DNA from: Capra hircus
Taxonomy: Eukaryota > Chordata > Mammalia > Artiodactyla > Bovidae
NCBI RefSeq assembly: GCF_001704415.2
Contig: NC_030821.1
Location: forward strand, 39,043,210 to 39,107,209
Direction: 5' to 3'
DNA length: 64,000 nucleotides
Both the position numbers and the translations under genes were made by a program. This document shows positions 11,558 to 22,981 of the stretch, piece by piece. The notes beneath the pieces are model-generated. The model was not told the DNA's origin. It searched no databases and saw only the letters and a program-made list of their open reading frames with translations. The stretch's first letter is position 1, and each line of letters opens with the position of its first letter.

Positions 11558-12900
11558 CATCCAGCCATGCCTCAAAGTTTCACGAGTAGGTGGGTATTTC
11601 TACTACATTTATCAGATGAGGAAAGTAAAACTGGAAGAGTTTACGATTCAAGATTATTACTTGACACTTTTGGGGAGCTTTCAAAACATTTTCTCTTGTT
11701 CCATCTCCTTTAATCATAGTAACATTCCTACAAGATGATGATATTATTATTAGTTTGGTTGAGGTAGAAAAGGGTTGAGAGAAGCTAGTAGCTCAATATT
11801 GCCCTGCATCTGTCCCCAGAAAGGTGTGCTGGGCCATACAACATCAATATATGTTATTATTTTTATTTTTGCCTTTTATATACACACCAGTGAGCCTTGT
11901 GGTAGACCGACTTCATGTTTATCCCTTCAGCAGATTGTGAGCTGCTGGAGTATAAACATATTCATCAATATATATTTGATTCACTTAAATATTTTTGAGC
12001 ACCGGTATGTACCATACTCTGGGGTACAGAGAGCAGGACAAACTCATTGTCTTCCCTTTTGGAGGTCTAGAATGTTTCCAGCAGAGATCAGCATTTGCAG
12101 AGTCAAACTGAAATTAGAACTGATGGAAATAACCACATTTCCTGGCGATGGCCCTGGTGTATAAGTAAAGTTAGACCATAAAGGCTGTGTAGGTCTAAGG
12201 CCGGTGAGAATCCTAACTTGGGCTGAAGATTCGTTATCTGGGGTCACTGCCAAGACAGCAGACAAGCCGTGGAAAGGATATATCGCAGATAAGGATGTGA
12301 GTGGAGTGACAAGACCACAGGCAGGTCGTCTTGACAACCCAGTCAATGGAAGACCCATAGGTTAGAGAAAACCAGAACAGAAGGCTGCTGCCAGATGTAT
12401 TACGGGATGGGCCGAAGCATGGTGGCATGCCCTCTGGATCTGCCCTGTGACATGGCAAGGAAATTCTTGCTGCGCCTGCCATAGACTCATCCTTCCACGT
12501 TTCTTTTTCTTACTTTGTTTTCAGGCCTATTCCAATGAACCAAAGGATTTTGGAAATAAAAGCTTTGCAGTAACCCAGGCGAGACTTTGATGGTGTCCTG
12601 AATGAGATCATTATTGGTAATGGGGATGGAGAGAAGTGTGTGAGTTTTGAAATATTTAGGAAGAACAGACTGGACTTGATGATTGTTTGGATCTGCAAAA
12701 TATATCAGTAAGGATGATGATTTCCATTGCATATAGTTGACATCTTTCCTCTCTCTTTTTTCTAATTCTACAAATATTTACTGAACTTACATTATTTGTT
12801 TGGCATTGAGCTGGGCACCAGGAATAGATAGCAGAAAATAGTCTTACGTAAGTCTGGGGGAAAAGGACAGGATATTTTCAGCCCAAGCCTGACAATCACA
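11558..12900. other. Intergenic sequence, no clear feature
   Basis: About 11650-11760 resembles an eroded MIR. The remaining text, including several frames of 60-130 residues, shows no recognisable protein or splice structure. Confidence 0.45.
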
Positions 12901-13119
12901 AAGTGAAAGTAAAAGTGTCAGTTGCTCAGTTGTGTCTGACTCTTTGTGACCCCGTGGACTATAGCCCACTAGGCTCCCCTGTACATGGAATTCTCCAGGC
13001 AAGAATACTGGAGTGGGTAGCCATTCCCTTCTCCAGGGGATCTTCCAGACCCAGGGATTGAATCCAGGTCTCCTGCATTACAGGCAGATTCTTTACCATC
13101 TGAGCCACCAGGGAAGCCC
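12901..13119 (-). repeat. Bov-tA SINE with GAAAGT tail
   Basis: Minus-strand head near 13119 (ggcttccctggtggctcag). The distal end carries agtgaaagtaaaagtgtcag, the characteristic short tail repeat of one Bov-tA subtype. Confidence 0.92.
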
Positions 13120-14017
13120 CTTGAAAATCACAAAGAACACTGGTAAAAACAAAGGAAATGTATTTTCTCAAAGAATAGAAGACTGAAGGTTAGGGTTCAC
13201 TTTAGGGTTTGTGAATTCAACAGCCCAACATTCTTTGTCTTTCCACCTTGGCATCCACAGCATTGGCTTCAAACTGAGGCTGGTTTCCCATCACGTCAAG
13301 AGACAACTATCCCTAGGCATATGTTTTTGTTCACATGGGATGAAGGTGGGGTGGGGGTGGGGGTATTGCCTTCTCTTCCTGAGAAGTTCAAAACAAGCCT
13401 CTTCTCAGGCCTCTTTGGCCTAGATTGCCTTAGACCTGCCCGCCCTGAACCCATCAGTCGCTAGCAGGGGACATGAGATTACTGCCATGGACTTAGCCTC
13501 ATAAGAGGGGATTGCGGGAGGGGCAGGTGGAACAGACGCTGGGAAGCCGATCGCAATGTCCACTAGCTTAGGTAACTAGGTCATGATGGTGCCCTTTACT
13601 GGTTTAGAAATTTGGGAAGGAGAATTGGTCTGGGGAGAAGAGAAGCTTATTTTTGAACCTGCATCCTGATGTTTCCATTTAGTAAGAGTCCAGAGGATAC
13701 TGAGGTCACTGGGGAATTTCTGAGGACACATTCTAGTTGAGAAGAGGATGAACCCTGGAAGCTATACACTGTTCTAGGAGTTTCTCCCATTGCCAACCCA
13801 GATGCTATCCTAGCTGTGTTAAGGATGGCTCTGCCACACTGTGGCAAAACCACATGTGAACATTTTTCTACTTCCAAGGGAGTCCTCAGTTAATTTCTCC
13901 TTATTAAGTCACCTCAGCATCATGCTTCAAGCCCAGATGAGACTGTGTATGAGTGAGGTTTGTGACATTTGTTGTCACTTGGTAATTTTAGGTTTGCTGA
14001 TATAACCATTTTTAAAA
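13120..14017. other. Unique intergenic sequence
   Basis: No gene is supported. A G-rich tract with four G-runs lies at 13337-13363. Confidence 0.5.
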
Positions 14018-14197
14018 AATATTAATATTTATTTATGGCTGCATCAGGTCTTCATTGTGGTATGCCAGCTTTTCTCTAGTTTGGGGATGTGGGCTTAGTT
14101 GTAATATGTAGGATCTTAGTTCCCTGACCAGGAATCGAAATTGAGTCTCGTGCATTGGAAGGCAGATTCTTAACCACTGGACCACCAGGAAGTCCCA
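14018..14197 (-). repeat. CHR-type SINE
   Basis: Minus-strand head gggacttcctggtggtccag near 14196; AT-rich tail at about 14018. Confidence 0.85.
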
Positions 14198-14369
14198 GTG
14201 GATGCAATCTTGAATGGGCTTTTTCACTTCCCTAAAGCTACTTTTGCAATCATTCTGATGTCATCAGGAGATGGGAGTATATGAAGACATATTGCTCCAA
14301 ATGCAAGGTCTAGCCTGTGTTGTGTATGGAATTCACAAGCAACAAGTAAGGAGATCTCGGGCTGCAGTA

Positions 14370-14545
14370 TACTGTAGGGATTAGGAATGTAGATGGTAAA
14401 CTCAGATTGCCTGGCTTCAAGGCTCAGCTCTACCACTACAAATTGTGTGACCTCAAGCCAAGCTTACTCTGTGCCTCAGTGTTTTCATCTGCAAAGTGGG
14501 TTTGATTCTGATGATAGTACTAGAATCTATCACACAAACTGGTTG
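14370..14545 (+). repeat. MIR SINE, split by a BovB insertion
   Basis: Contains 'ctctaccactacaaattgtg', 'tgacctcaagccaagctta' and 'tgcctcagtgttttcatctg' in MIR order. The MIR 3' part (agtacctggcatacagga) resumes at about 16071, on the far side of the BovB copy. Confidence 0.75.
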
Positions 14546-14547
14546 AG

Positions 14548-15335
14548 TTCATTCAGTTCAGTCACTCAGTCGTATCCAACTATTTGCGACCCCATGAATC
14601 GCAGCACGCCAGGCCTCCCTGTCCATCACCAACTCCCGGAGTTCACTCAGACTCACATCCATCGAGTCAGTGATGCCATCCAGCCATCTCATCCTCTGTC
14701 ATCCCCTTCTCCTCCTGCCCCCAATCCCTCCCAGCATCAGAGTCTTTTCCAATGAGTCAACTTTTCGCATGAGATGGCCAAAGTATTGGAGTTTCAGCTT
14801 TAGCATCATTCCTTCCAAAGAAATCCCAGGGCTGATCTCCTTCAGAATGGACTGGTAGGATCTCCTTGCAGTCCAAGGGACTCTCAAGAGTCTTCTCCAA
14901 CACCACAGTTCAAAAGCATCAATTCTTCGGTGCTCAGCTTTCTTCACAGTCCAACTCTCACATCCATACATGACCACTGGAAAAACCATAGCCTTGACTA
15001 GACAGACCTTTGTTGGCAAAGTAATGTCTCTGCTTTTGAATATGCTATCTAGGTTGGTCATAACTTTTCTTCCAAGGAGTAAGCGTCTTTTAATTTCATG
15101 GCTGCAGTCACCATCTGCAGTGATTTTGGAGCCCCCTAAAATAAAGTCTATACTGTTTCCACTGTTTCCCCATCTATTTCCCATGAAATGATGGGACCAG
15201 ATGCCATGATCTTCGTTTTCTGAATGTTGAGCTTTAAACCAACTTTTTCACTCTCCTCTTTCACTTTCATCAAGAGGCTTTTTAGTTCCTCTTTACTTTC
15301 TGCCGTAAGGGTGGTGTTATCTGCATATCTGAGGT
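14548..15335 (-). mobile_element. BovB LINE, 3' segment of an inverted copy
   Basis: The minus strand carries the BovB 3' portion, from the YADD-proximal region (about 15330) to the ACTGA-repeat tail near 14548 (+ strand ttcattcagttcagtcactc). A 161-residue frame at 14699-15184 is the relic C-terminal polyprotein region. The element continues in opposite orientation from 15336. Confidence 0.92.
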
Positions 15336-16034
15336 TAGGAAAACAACAGAATGGGAATGACTAGAGATCTCTTCAAGAAAATTAGAGATACCAAGGGAAC
15401 ATTTTATGCAAAGATGGGCTCGATAAAGGACAGAAATGGCATGGACCTAACAGAAGCAGAAGATATTAAGAAGAGGTGGCAAGAATACACGGAAGAACTG
15501 TACAAAAAAGATTTTCACACCAAGATAATCATGATGGTGTGATCACTCACCTAGAGCCAGACATCCTGCAATGTGAAGTCAAGTGGGCCTTAGAAAGCAT
15601 CACTACGAACAAAACTAGTGGAGGTGATGGAATTCCAGTGGAGCTATTTCAACTCCTGAAGGATGATGCTGTGAAAGTGCTGCACTCAATATGCCAGCAA
15701 ATTTGGAAAACTCAGCAGTGGCCACAGGACTGGAAAAGGTCAGTTTTCATTCCAATTCCAAAGAAAGGAAATGACAAAGAATGCTCAAACTACTGCATGA
15801 TTGCACTCATCTCACACACTAGGAAAGTAATGCTCAAAATTCTCCAAGCCAGGCTTCAGCAATACGTGAACCGTGAACTCCCAGATGTTCAAGCTGGTTT
15901 TAGAAAAGGCAGAGGAACCAGAGATCAAATTGGCAACATCCGCTGGATCATGGAAAAAGCAAGAGAGTTCCAGAAGAACATCTACTTCTGCTTTATTGAC
16001 TACGCCAAAGCCTTTGACTGTGTGGATCACAGAC
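15336..16034 (+). pseudogene. BovB reverse-transcriptase fragment (inverted 5' segment)
   Basis: The + strand encodes part of the BovB reverse transcriptase: from an ENNRMG-like start, through the 'GGDGIPVELF' block and 'AGFRKGRGTRDQ', to the first catalytic motif FIDYAKAFDCVDH at about 15994-16032. It stops there, so the YADD motif is absent and the product could not be active. A frameshift near 15517-15520 splits it into two frames (15351-15542 and 15476-16060). Relative to the neighbouring 3' segment it is inverted, as expected from twin priming. Confidence 0.92.
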
Positions 16035-16107
16035 TGGTCAGCAAGTTCAGTACACACTAAATGCTTACTAAAGTACCTGGCATACAGGATGCATTGTTTA
16101 CTTGCAT

Positions 16108-16315
16108 GTGTGTGTTAGTTGCTCAGTCGTGTCTGACCCTTTGCCACCCCATGGGCTGTAGCCCACCAGACTCCTCTGTCCATGGAATTCTCCAGGCAAG
16201 AATATTGGAGTGGGTTGCCATTCCCTTCTTCAGGGGATCTTCCCAACCCAGGGATTGAACCTGGCTCTCCTGCATTGCAGGCAGATTCTTTACCATCTGA
16301 GGCACCAGGAAAGCT
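16108..16315 (-). repeat. Bov-tA SINE
   Basis: Minus-strand head near 16315 (agctttcctggtgcctcaga); the distal end near 16108 reads gtgtgttagttgctcagtcg on the + strand. Confidence 0.9.
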
Positions 16316-17504
16316 ATTTTACTTGCTTGGTGGTTGATTGTTTTCTAAAAAGAAATTATTTTAAAGATTGTATAACTTTTTTCCGTTGGTCAACATAGTC
16401 TAAACCAAATTGTACACCCAGGTTTTGATTAGAATGTTTCTCTGTGACACAGCCTGTGTAACCTGAGATGAAATCAAAAGCCCATCCCGGCTGACCTTTG
16501 GGCAGGTCAACACCAAGCTGTGGTCTCAGGGGCTTCTCAGGTCTTGGCTGAGTCTCAGCCACAGGTGGTCTATTACCGTATTTAACCAATTACATCCTAT
16601 TAAAGGGAAGGCCTTAACTTGCCTTTCAAGCACTTATAATCAGCTAAACTGTTTGACATCACTTCCTGAGGCTAAGATCTTTTGCTTCCTCTTTCCCACA
16701 GAGGAGCAGCAAAAAGAAACAGATATTCATATGAAGGAGTTTTCAAAGTCTTTCTAAGTTTTTACTGGAAGATGATTTTGCCTTCACTTTGGCATTTAAT
16801 GCATTTATAAATCACTTATGTAACAACCTGCTGCAGCTTTTAACTAAATGCAAATCACAAGTCAAATGACTGGAAGAACCTTTTGTAAAAAAAATTGATA
16901 TAGGTTAATTTTTCCATTATAAAGTAATATATGCTTAATATGGAAATTTGGAAAATGTAGAAAAGTACATGGAAAAAAAAAAAACGCCTATGAGCCCAAC
17001 CAGAAATATCTACTATAATATATGAATATATTTTCTTCCAGGTTTTCATCCTATATATAGATTGTGTTTAATATAGTTGTGATCAAAGTATCAACATGAA
17101 TATAGTTGTATATTGAATTATATTTCTCTTTACTTTAAAATTTTTCTCCACATTGCTATAAATTCTAAACATTTATAACAATTGTATGTTATTTTACATT
17201 TATTCTTCTATTATTGAACATTGAGTTTAAAAATTAAATCTATTATCTTCAATCGTCCCCCCTCCCCACATTTGGTTTGTTATTTGGAGCTGATTTGAGG
17301 CAGTGGAATATGTAGATCAAAGGGCCTAAACATTTTTCAGGTTCTTGATTCAGATTGTCTGTTCTGAAATGTCTGTCCTAATTAACCTTCATATCAATAA
17401 TGGGTGAGAGCATCTTAGCCAAAGGTCTAATTTCATCCTTGTATTGTCCAGAGGGTAATGGTAGGGTTCTTACCTCCTCTCCAAAGACTGCTCCAAAAGC
17501 CACT
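16316..17504. other. AT-rich intergenic sequence with an unassigned old repeat
   Basis: About 16880-17240 (ttccattataaagtaatata, then 'tggaaaatgtagaaaagtac') has the style of an ancient interspersed mammalian repeat. I cannot assign the family. No gene is supported. Confidence 0.4.
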
Positions 17505-17734
17505 GCCTTTTTAAATTATAGTGATAAAATTTACCATCTTAACCATTTTTAAATGCATTGCTCGGCATTGGTAAATATATTCACATTGTTGTCAAATGGG
17601 TCTCTAGTCTTTTTTTCAAACCTGAAACCGTGTAACCATTAAGAGGTAAGTCTCTTTTTCCTTTGCCTCATCCTCTGGCAACTGTCATTCACTTTCTGTT
17701 TGTATGAATTTGATTATTTTTGAAAATATATTTT
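17505..17734 (-). repeat. L1M 3'-end fragment, left part
   Basis: Blocks such as 'aaatttaccatcttaaccat' and 'tcacattgttgtcaaatggg' match the reverse complement of a mammalian L1 3' UTR. It resumes at 17926-18010 after a SINE insertion. Confidence 0.65.
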
Positions 17735-17925
17735 ATTACATATTTATTTAGCTGCTCCAGGTCTTAGTTGTGGCATGCAGGATCTTTCGGTGGCAGTATG
17801 TGAGACCTAGTTCTACCAGGGATCAAACCCCGCCTCCCCCCTCCCCACCCCCATCATCCCCTGCTTCCCCTCTCTCCTGCATTGACAGCACAGAGTGTTA
17901 GCCACTGCACCACCACAGAAGTCCT
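17735..17925 (-). repeat. CHR-type SINE with C-rich internal expansion
   Basis: Minus-strand head near 17925 (ggacttctgtggtggtgcag). The interior contains an unusual pyrimidine-rich stretch (17832-17878) that is absent from the other CHR copies in the window. Confidence 0.8.
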
Positions 17926-18010
17926 GAATTTCTGAATTTGATTCCTTTAGAGATCTCATTTAAGTGGGATCATTCAGTCTTCTCAAGTCCCTTTTAGAGC
18001 AGCATATGGA
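17926..18010 (-). repeat. L1M 3'-end fragment, right part
   Basis: The 'gatctcatttaagtgggatc' block continues the L1 interrupted at 17735. Confidence 0.55.
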
Positions 18011-18325
18011 GAAATTACTTGCAGAGGAGCAGTCACTCAGAGTGTGACCTTCCTGTCCCTTATTGCTACCTCTCCCACCTCAGGCCCACCTTATCCCAGT
18101 TAAGTTCCATGTCAGAGCCATATACACACCTGCCTCTTGGGTATCACTACTTGGATGCCCCACAGTCACTAACAACATGACCCCAACTCAACTCATCATA
18201 TCATTCCATTTCAAGCCTGTTCTTTGTCCTCCAAGTTGCCTGTCCCAGTGAATCCTACCATCACTCTTCCAGGTGAAGACAGAAGCCTGGAGTTATCTCA
18301 GACTCTTTCTAGCTGTTTACTGCTG

Positions 18326-18358
18326 CTACTAAGCTGCTGCTGCTGCTGCTAAGTCCCT
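18326..18358 (-). repeat. (CTG)n tract, possible BOV-A2 tail remnant
   Basis: Reads ctgctgctgctgctgctaag, which equals the reverse complement of the BOV-A2 terminus (cttagcagcagcag). Only the terminus is present, so it is either an extremely 5'-truncated SINE or a chance triplet repeat. Confidence 0.45.
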
Positions 18359-18559
18359 AAGTATTAATAAGTTTGGTCCCCATGTTCTTTCAGTTTCACC
18401 TTCCAAACAGTGCTTGAATCTGGACCATTTCCCCATCTGGTTCATCACTGCAGCCTCTTATTTAGCTCTCAGCCTCCAACCTGAGCCCCTTCAATCCATT
18501 CTCCGAGCAACTACCTGAGTTATCTTTCTAAATGACAAATGTGATGATCTTTACCCCTT

Positions 18560-19045
18560 CCTTAAACCTTTTGCATTTAGGATAAAGTCCGAATGCCTCA
18601 ACAAGACTTTTTATTATCTTGCCCCTCCATCCCTGTGCTACAGTTGTGGGATGCAGGACTCCGGTTTGCAAAGCACCTCACACTCCACCAAGATCTGTAG
18701 GCCTTTTGAACCTCCTGTTACCTGTTTCCAGAATGCCCTTCTCTCCCTTCCTCCCTTGACCACTTGTTATTTGTCTTTGAAATGTCAGATGAATCATTTC
18801 TTCTCTAGGAAGTCTTCTCAATCCCCCTGCTGGGCTCTGGTGCCCCTCCTCTGGCTCTCAACAGTTCCCAATGCAGACCTCCACTTCTGAGTCACTCCTT
18901 AATTACCGGTTTACATACTTAGCTGTCTTCTCAACTAGATTTATAAGTGACTTAAAGACAGGTTCTGGGTGTTTCATATCTCCAGCTCGCGCCAAGTGCC
19001 TGGCAACAGGAGATGCTCGAAACATCCTTGCTGGATGAATGAGGT
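18560..19045 (+). repeat. L2 LINE 3' end
   Basis: L2 blocks occur in order: 'taaagtccgaatgcctcaac', 'cttgcccctccatccctg', 'ctaggaagtcttctcaatcc', and 'gtgcctggcaacaggagatg' ending at tgctggatgaatgagg. The overlapping 79-residue frame is a shadow. Confidence 0.8.
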
Positions 19046-19888
19046 CACCCTTGATCTTCCTCTGCTGCTCTGCTGCTTTCCAAGGGAAGGGCAGAACCTT
19101 CTTCCTCTTGCTACAGCATACATGGCTATGCTATGAGTCCTTATGAAAGCCAGCTTTCCTCTTATTTATAGGGAAGTATGGATAATCTTGTATCTTCAGG
19201 GTGGGAACTTCCATTGTGAGAATGGAAAGGTTACTAAATCTTAGAACCCAACAAAAAGCCAAAGAACAGAGAAAGCAAAAAAAAAAAAAAAATTGGGCCC
19301 ATGTATTTTGTCAAGCTGGCTACTGTCCTCTGTTAGTGGTCTCTGACAAATGCCTGAGCCCCTTCTAAAAGCTTGGCATCCAAGCGCGTGAAACTCAAAG
19401 CTTCCACGAGGCACTGACTCACTGCGTTTCCTTCTTCTCCTCCCCTCTCTCATTATATATAGGGATGCAAGTGCTTGCCTTATTCCGAGTGTGGAAACAC
19501 ATTTTGTTTTGTTTGAATGAAATACCTCTCCTCAATGATCCCATTCTGGAAAAGACTCACTGAACAAAATTGTGGAAGGGATTCTGTAAGGCATTTCCTA
19601 ATCAAGTTAGAACTTTAATGAGAATTTCTCTTTTAATCCTGCTTCTTCCAATACTCTCGCCCTTACAGCCTCCTCGCGCCCTTGGTTGCCATTGCCACTC
19701 AGTGGCATTTACCCCACAGTCTACATTTCTTCCCCTTCCCTTCCCACTCCCACCCTCCCGAGAGGCAGAGACACAGGCTCAGAGGAGAAAGACCCGTGTA
19801 GCTTTCAGCCTGCCCGACTCCCCACAGGAAGGGATCTTGCTGCTTTTGGGACGGCCACACGCCTCCCAGCCAGCCAGCAGCTCTAACT
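19046..19888. other. Unique sequence flanking a CpG island
   Basis: No gene is called. A TATA-like stretch (attatatataggg) lies at about 19451-19464, and a conserved-looking AT core (ctaactaattagcac) near 19882-19896 precedes the island. Confidence 0.45.
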
Positions 19889-19889
19889 A

Positions 19890-20570
19890 ATTAGCACACG
19901 TGATGGGAATTGGAAACAAAGTCGCCAACAATAGGAGCGTGGGAACCAGGGCCGCGCCGCAATTACAGCTCCCCTCCCCCACAACCCGCCCCCCTCTCCC
20001 TGCACACCCCCAACCTCCACCCCACCCCCCGCCATCCGCTGCGGGCGACGCCCCGGCCGCCCCAGGAGGGAGCCACTGGGGTCTCCCTGTCCCGCGTCCC
20101 TCCGGTGCGTCCTGCTGCTCCTCTGCGTTCTCTGAGCATCTGCGCACAATAGCGGGAAACGTGTTTAGGGAACCTTCGATCCGGCCAGATCACGCGGGGG
20201 GTCAGTTACCCTTTGTTGGGAAAGAGACTGGGAAGAAAGACGCTCGTCAGCCATCCTCCTTGCGACAGCTTAGGGGCCCGCCCGCTTAGGAGCGCACGGC
20301 CCCTCGAGGTGGGGACCAGGCACCCGGCGCAACATCTGCAGCCAGAGGCGCGGCGCCGCGGGGAAAGCGCTCGGGGTTTTATTCTACGTCGGACGAGTGG
20401 TCCCCGCCCTTTCCCCGAGCTGCTACAGAGGGATTGTTGCCGGGGCGTCAGTGCAGTGACAGCAGGGAGACAGCAAGGACCCAGCACTGGCGCCTCCGAG
20501 CCGCCCGCTCCTTTACCAGCGCCAACTAGCTCCGTGCGCATGCGCAGGGAGGTCTTGTCCAAGGTTATTT
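19890..20570. promoter_or_regulatory. CpG island, candidate promoter of an unidentified transcript
   Basis: The stretch is strikingly GC- and CpG-rich against AT-rich flanks. It contains an E-box CACGTG at 19897-19902 and a perfect palindromic NRF1 site TGCGCATGCGCA at 20535-20546. Such islands normally mark constitutive promoters. The long frames here (up to 148 residues) exist on both strands because GC-rich DNA lacks stops, so none is called. HEY1 lies about 25 kb away. In mammals a non-coding transcript lies near this side of HEY1, but I cannot link it to this island from sequence alone. Confidence 0.65.
20535..20546. promoter_or_regulatory. Palindromic NRF1 binding site
   Basis: TGCGCATGCGCA matches the full NRF1 consensus on both strands, at the 3' edge of the CpG island. 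NRF1 sites of this type usually lie within a hundred bases or so of a start site. Confidence 0.7.
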
Positions 20571-20639
20571 GATAGGATGCTGCAAATTTGCTTCTGTCCT
20601 TTCCCGGGGCGCTACCTTCCATAGATAACGCCTTTACTG

Positions 20640-20960
20640 AAATATAATTCACATACCATACTATTCATCCACTTGAAGTGGATGATTCAGTGGTTTTTAG
20701 TATATTCACAGATAAATAAAACCGTGGAGAGTCAGTTTTAGAACACTTTCATCCTCTTAACAACAGAATCCCAAACCCTGTACCCGATAGCTTTCACCTC
20801 CGCTTGTATCACTCCCTCCTTCTCACTTTTCCAGCTCTAATGTACTTTTTTTCCTAGATTTGGCTCTTCTAGACATTTCATCTAAATGGTATCAGATACT
20901 ATCATTTTTGCTGACTGCTTTCTTTCATTTAGCATGTTTTCAAGATTTGTCAGGTTGTAG
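20640..20960 (-). repeat. L1M LINE 3'-end fragment, left part
   Basis: The + strand shows the reverse complement of an L1 3' UTR: 'ttcacataccatactattca', 'gatgattcagtggtttttag', 'tttcatttagcatgttttca'. It is interrupted by the BOV-A2 pair and resumes at 21533. Confidence 0.8.
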
Positions 20961-20969
20961 CATATATTA

Positions 20970-21243
20970 CGGAGAAGGCAATGGCACCCCACTCCAGTAC
21001 TCTTGCCTGGAAAATCCCATGGACGGAGGAGCCTGATAGGCTGCAGTCCATGGGGTCGCTGAGAATTGGACACGACTCAATGACTTCACTTTCACTTTTT
21101 ACTTTCATGCATTGGAGAAGGAAATGGCAACCCACTCCAGTGTTCTTGCCTGGAGAATCCTGGGGACGGGAAGCGTGGTGGGCTGCCGTCTGTGGGGTCG
21201 CACAGAGTCGGACATGACTGAAGCGACTTAGCAGCAGCAGCAG
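20970..21243 (+). repeat. BOV-A2 SINE, tandem copy 1
   Basis: A dimeric BovA SINE: left unit from ggagaaggcaatggcacccc, linker 'ctttcatgcattggagaagg', right unit, then a (CAG)n end at 21230-21243. It is preceded by catatatta (20961-20969) and followed by catatatta (21244-21252). Confidence 0.93.
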
Positions 21244-21252
21244 CATATATTA

Positions 21253-21523
21253 AGGAGAAGGCAATGGCACCCCACTCCAGGACTCTTGCCTGGAAAATCC
21301 CATGGACGGAGGAGCCTGGAAGGCTGCAGTCCATGGGGTCGCTGAGGGTTGGAGACGACTTAGCGACTTCTTTTTCACTTTTCACTTTCATGCATTGGAG
21401 AAGGAAATGGCAACCCACTCCAGTGTTCTTGCCTGGAGAATCCTGGGGACGGGAAGCGTGGTGGGCTGCCGTCTATGGGGTCGCACAGAGTCGGACATGA
21501 CTGAAGCGACTTAGCAGCAGCAG
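21253..21523 (+). repeat. BOV-A2 SINE, tandem copy 2
   Basis: A second full BOV-A2 directly adjoins copy 1, separated only by the shared catatatta, and is followed by gatatatta (21524-21532). Both copies carry the unusual right-unit variant 'cctggggacgggaagcgtgg', which is not seen in the window's other BOV-A2 copies. Confidence 0.93.
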
Positions 21524-21532
21524 GATATATTA

Positions 21533-21960
21533 ACACTTCCCTTTTTATTGGTGAATAATATTCCATTGCGTGGACTATACATACATTTTGTTTATCTGTT
21601 CATTAGTTGATGGACATTTGATTGCTTCCATTTTTTGGCCATTATGTGTAATAGTGCTATAAACAGCCACACTTAAGTTTTTGCCTGAGCATCTTTTACA
21701 TTCACACTCAACTTTTTGCCTAATTTTTTTTTTTTTTTTAGGTCTTGGGTAAATACCCAGGAGCAGAATTGCTCAGCTGTGTGGTCACTTCATGTTTAAC
21801 TTTTAAGAAAACCAATAAACTGTTTGCAAAAGTGGTCAATTGGGTGGTAAATTCCAGCCTGGCAATGCAGGATGGCTTCAGTCTCTTCAGATCCCCACCA
21901 GTATTTGCTATTGTTTGACTTTTTTGTTACAGCCATTCTAGTGGGTGTGAAGCTTTTCCA
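21533..21960 (-). repeat. L1M LINE 3'-end fragment, right part
   Basis: Resumes the L1 from 20960: 'gaataatattccattgcgtg', 'gttgatggacatttgattgc', 'taaatacccaggagcagaat', 'ccattctagtgggtgtgaag'. Confidence 0.82.
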
Positions 21961-22774
21961 GTGCTAAATTTCTAAAGTCTTTCTGGGTTTAATAACTAGA
22001 CTTGCATAGTGTATCACAGAAGGATCATGAATGGCAAGTTACTCAATCAGCTGCTAAAACATAATAGTATCACTGTTTGTGGTGGCAACTAAAGTAGAAA
22101 GTAACTATTTACAAACATGTATCTGAGCATAGAGCTCAGAGCTGGCCAAGGAAGCTCCGGTTTAGTGCTGAGTCCATCTGTTACTTCCCACACCCACCAC
22201 CCTATTCCCAAATCTCAGCTTCTACTGTCTGTAGCAGACCAGTTATTCTCATACTATGTGATTAAAAATGACCCTGTGTACTCAAAAACTTCAACTGGCA
22301 GCAAATCGTTACTCTGGTTTATGTTGTCCAAACCCAAAGTTATTTTCCTGGAACCAGGGTGTTTGATCAGGTTTCAAGTTTATTTAGATATAAGCATAAA
22401 TTCTCATTTATAGAAAACTACTTTTATAATAACAGTTATAATGTTTCTGTTTACATGACTAGCTGCAGATCACCAAAGGGGTGGGTTACCATGTTACAGT
22501 TAAAAACTTCAGACAGCAAGTTGTATTTATAGCAATGAAGGACGGGGGATGAATCCCCTCCTGGCCTAACCTAGTTACTTCTCAAATTCAGAAATGACTG
22601 TCATAATCTTCCATTTATTTAAAAAATGTAGTATTTTTCTTAAGCACAGATATTATATTGCATATAGTGATTAAAGCAGGAATATGCTTGGAATATAGTT
22701 GGAAGAGGTCATATGTAGCCAGACAAGCAGCAGACATTTCACATGAGGCATTCATTGCATCTTTACCTTTGCTT
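21961..22774. other. Intergenic sequence, no supported feature
   Basis: AT-rich unique sequence. The 98-residue frame at 22117-22413 has no recognisable domain. Confidence 0.45.
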
Positions 22775-22868
22775 GGTTTGACTGTGATTCTCAGTCTTGG
22801 GCTCCACCTTAGAATCATTTGGAGAGCTTGAAAAGCTTGCCATCCTAGGTGAATTAAATCCCAATGCC
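22775..22868. repeat. MER5-like hAT DNA transposon fragment
   Basis: The 'gtgattctcagtcttgggct' start and 'ccttagaatcatttggagag' block fit a hAT-Charlie MER5-type non-autonomous element, partial. Confidence 0.6.
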
Positions 22869-22981
22869 CAGTTTTTGTTGTTTATTTGGGAGGTGGGAGT
22901 GGGGGTGGCTAACTTCATGTTTTATACCAGATCCCTCAATAGATCAATCAAGTGCAGCCAGAGTTGAAGTTGGGGTCTGAT

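Noticed and set aside
14699..15184. 161-codon minus-strand frame as an independent gene
   Set aside because: It corresponds to the C-terminal BovB region found again at 28.8-29.3, 55.5-56.2 and 59.9-60.5 kb.
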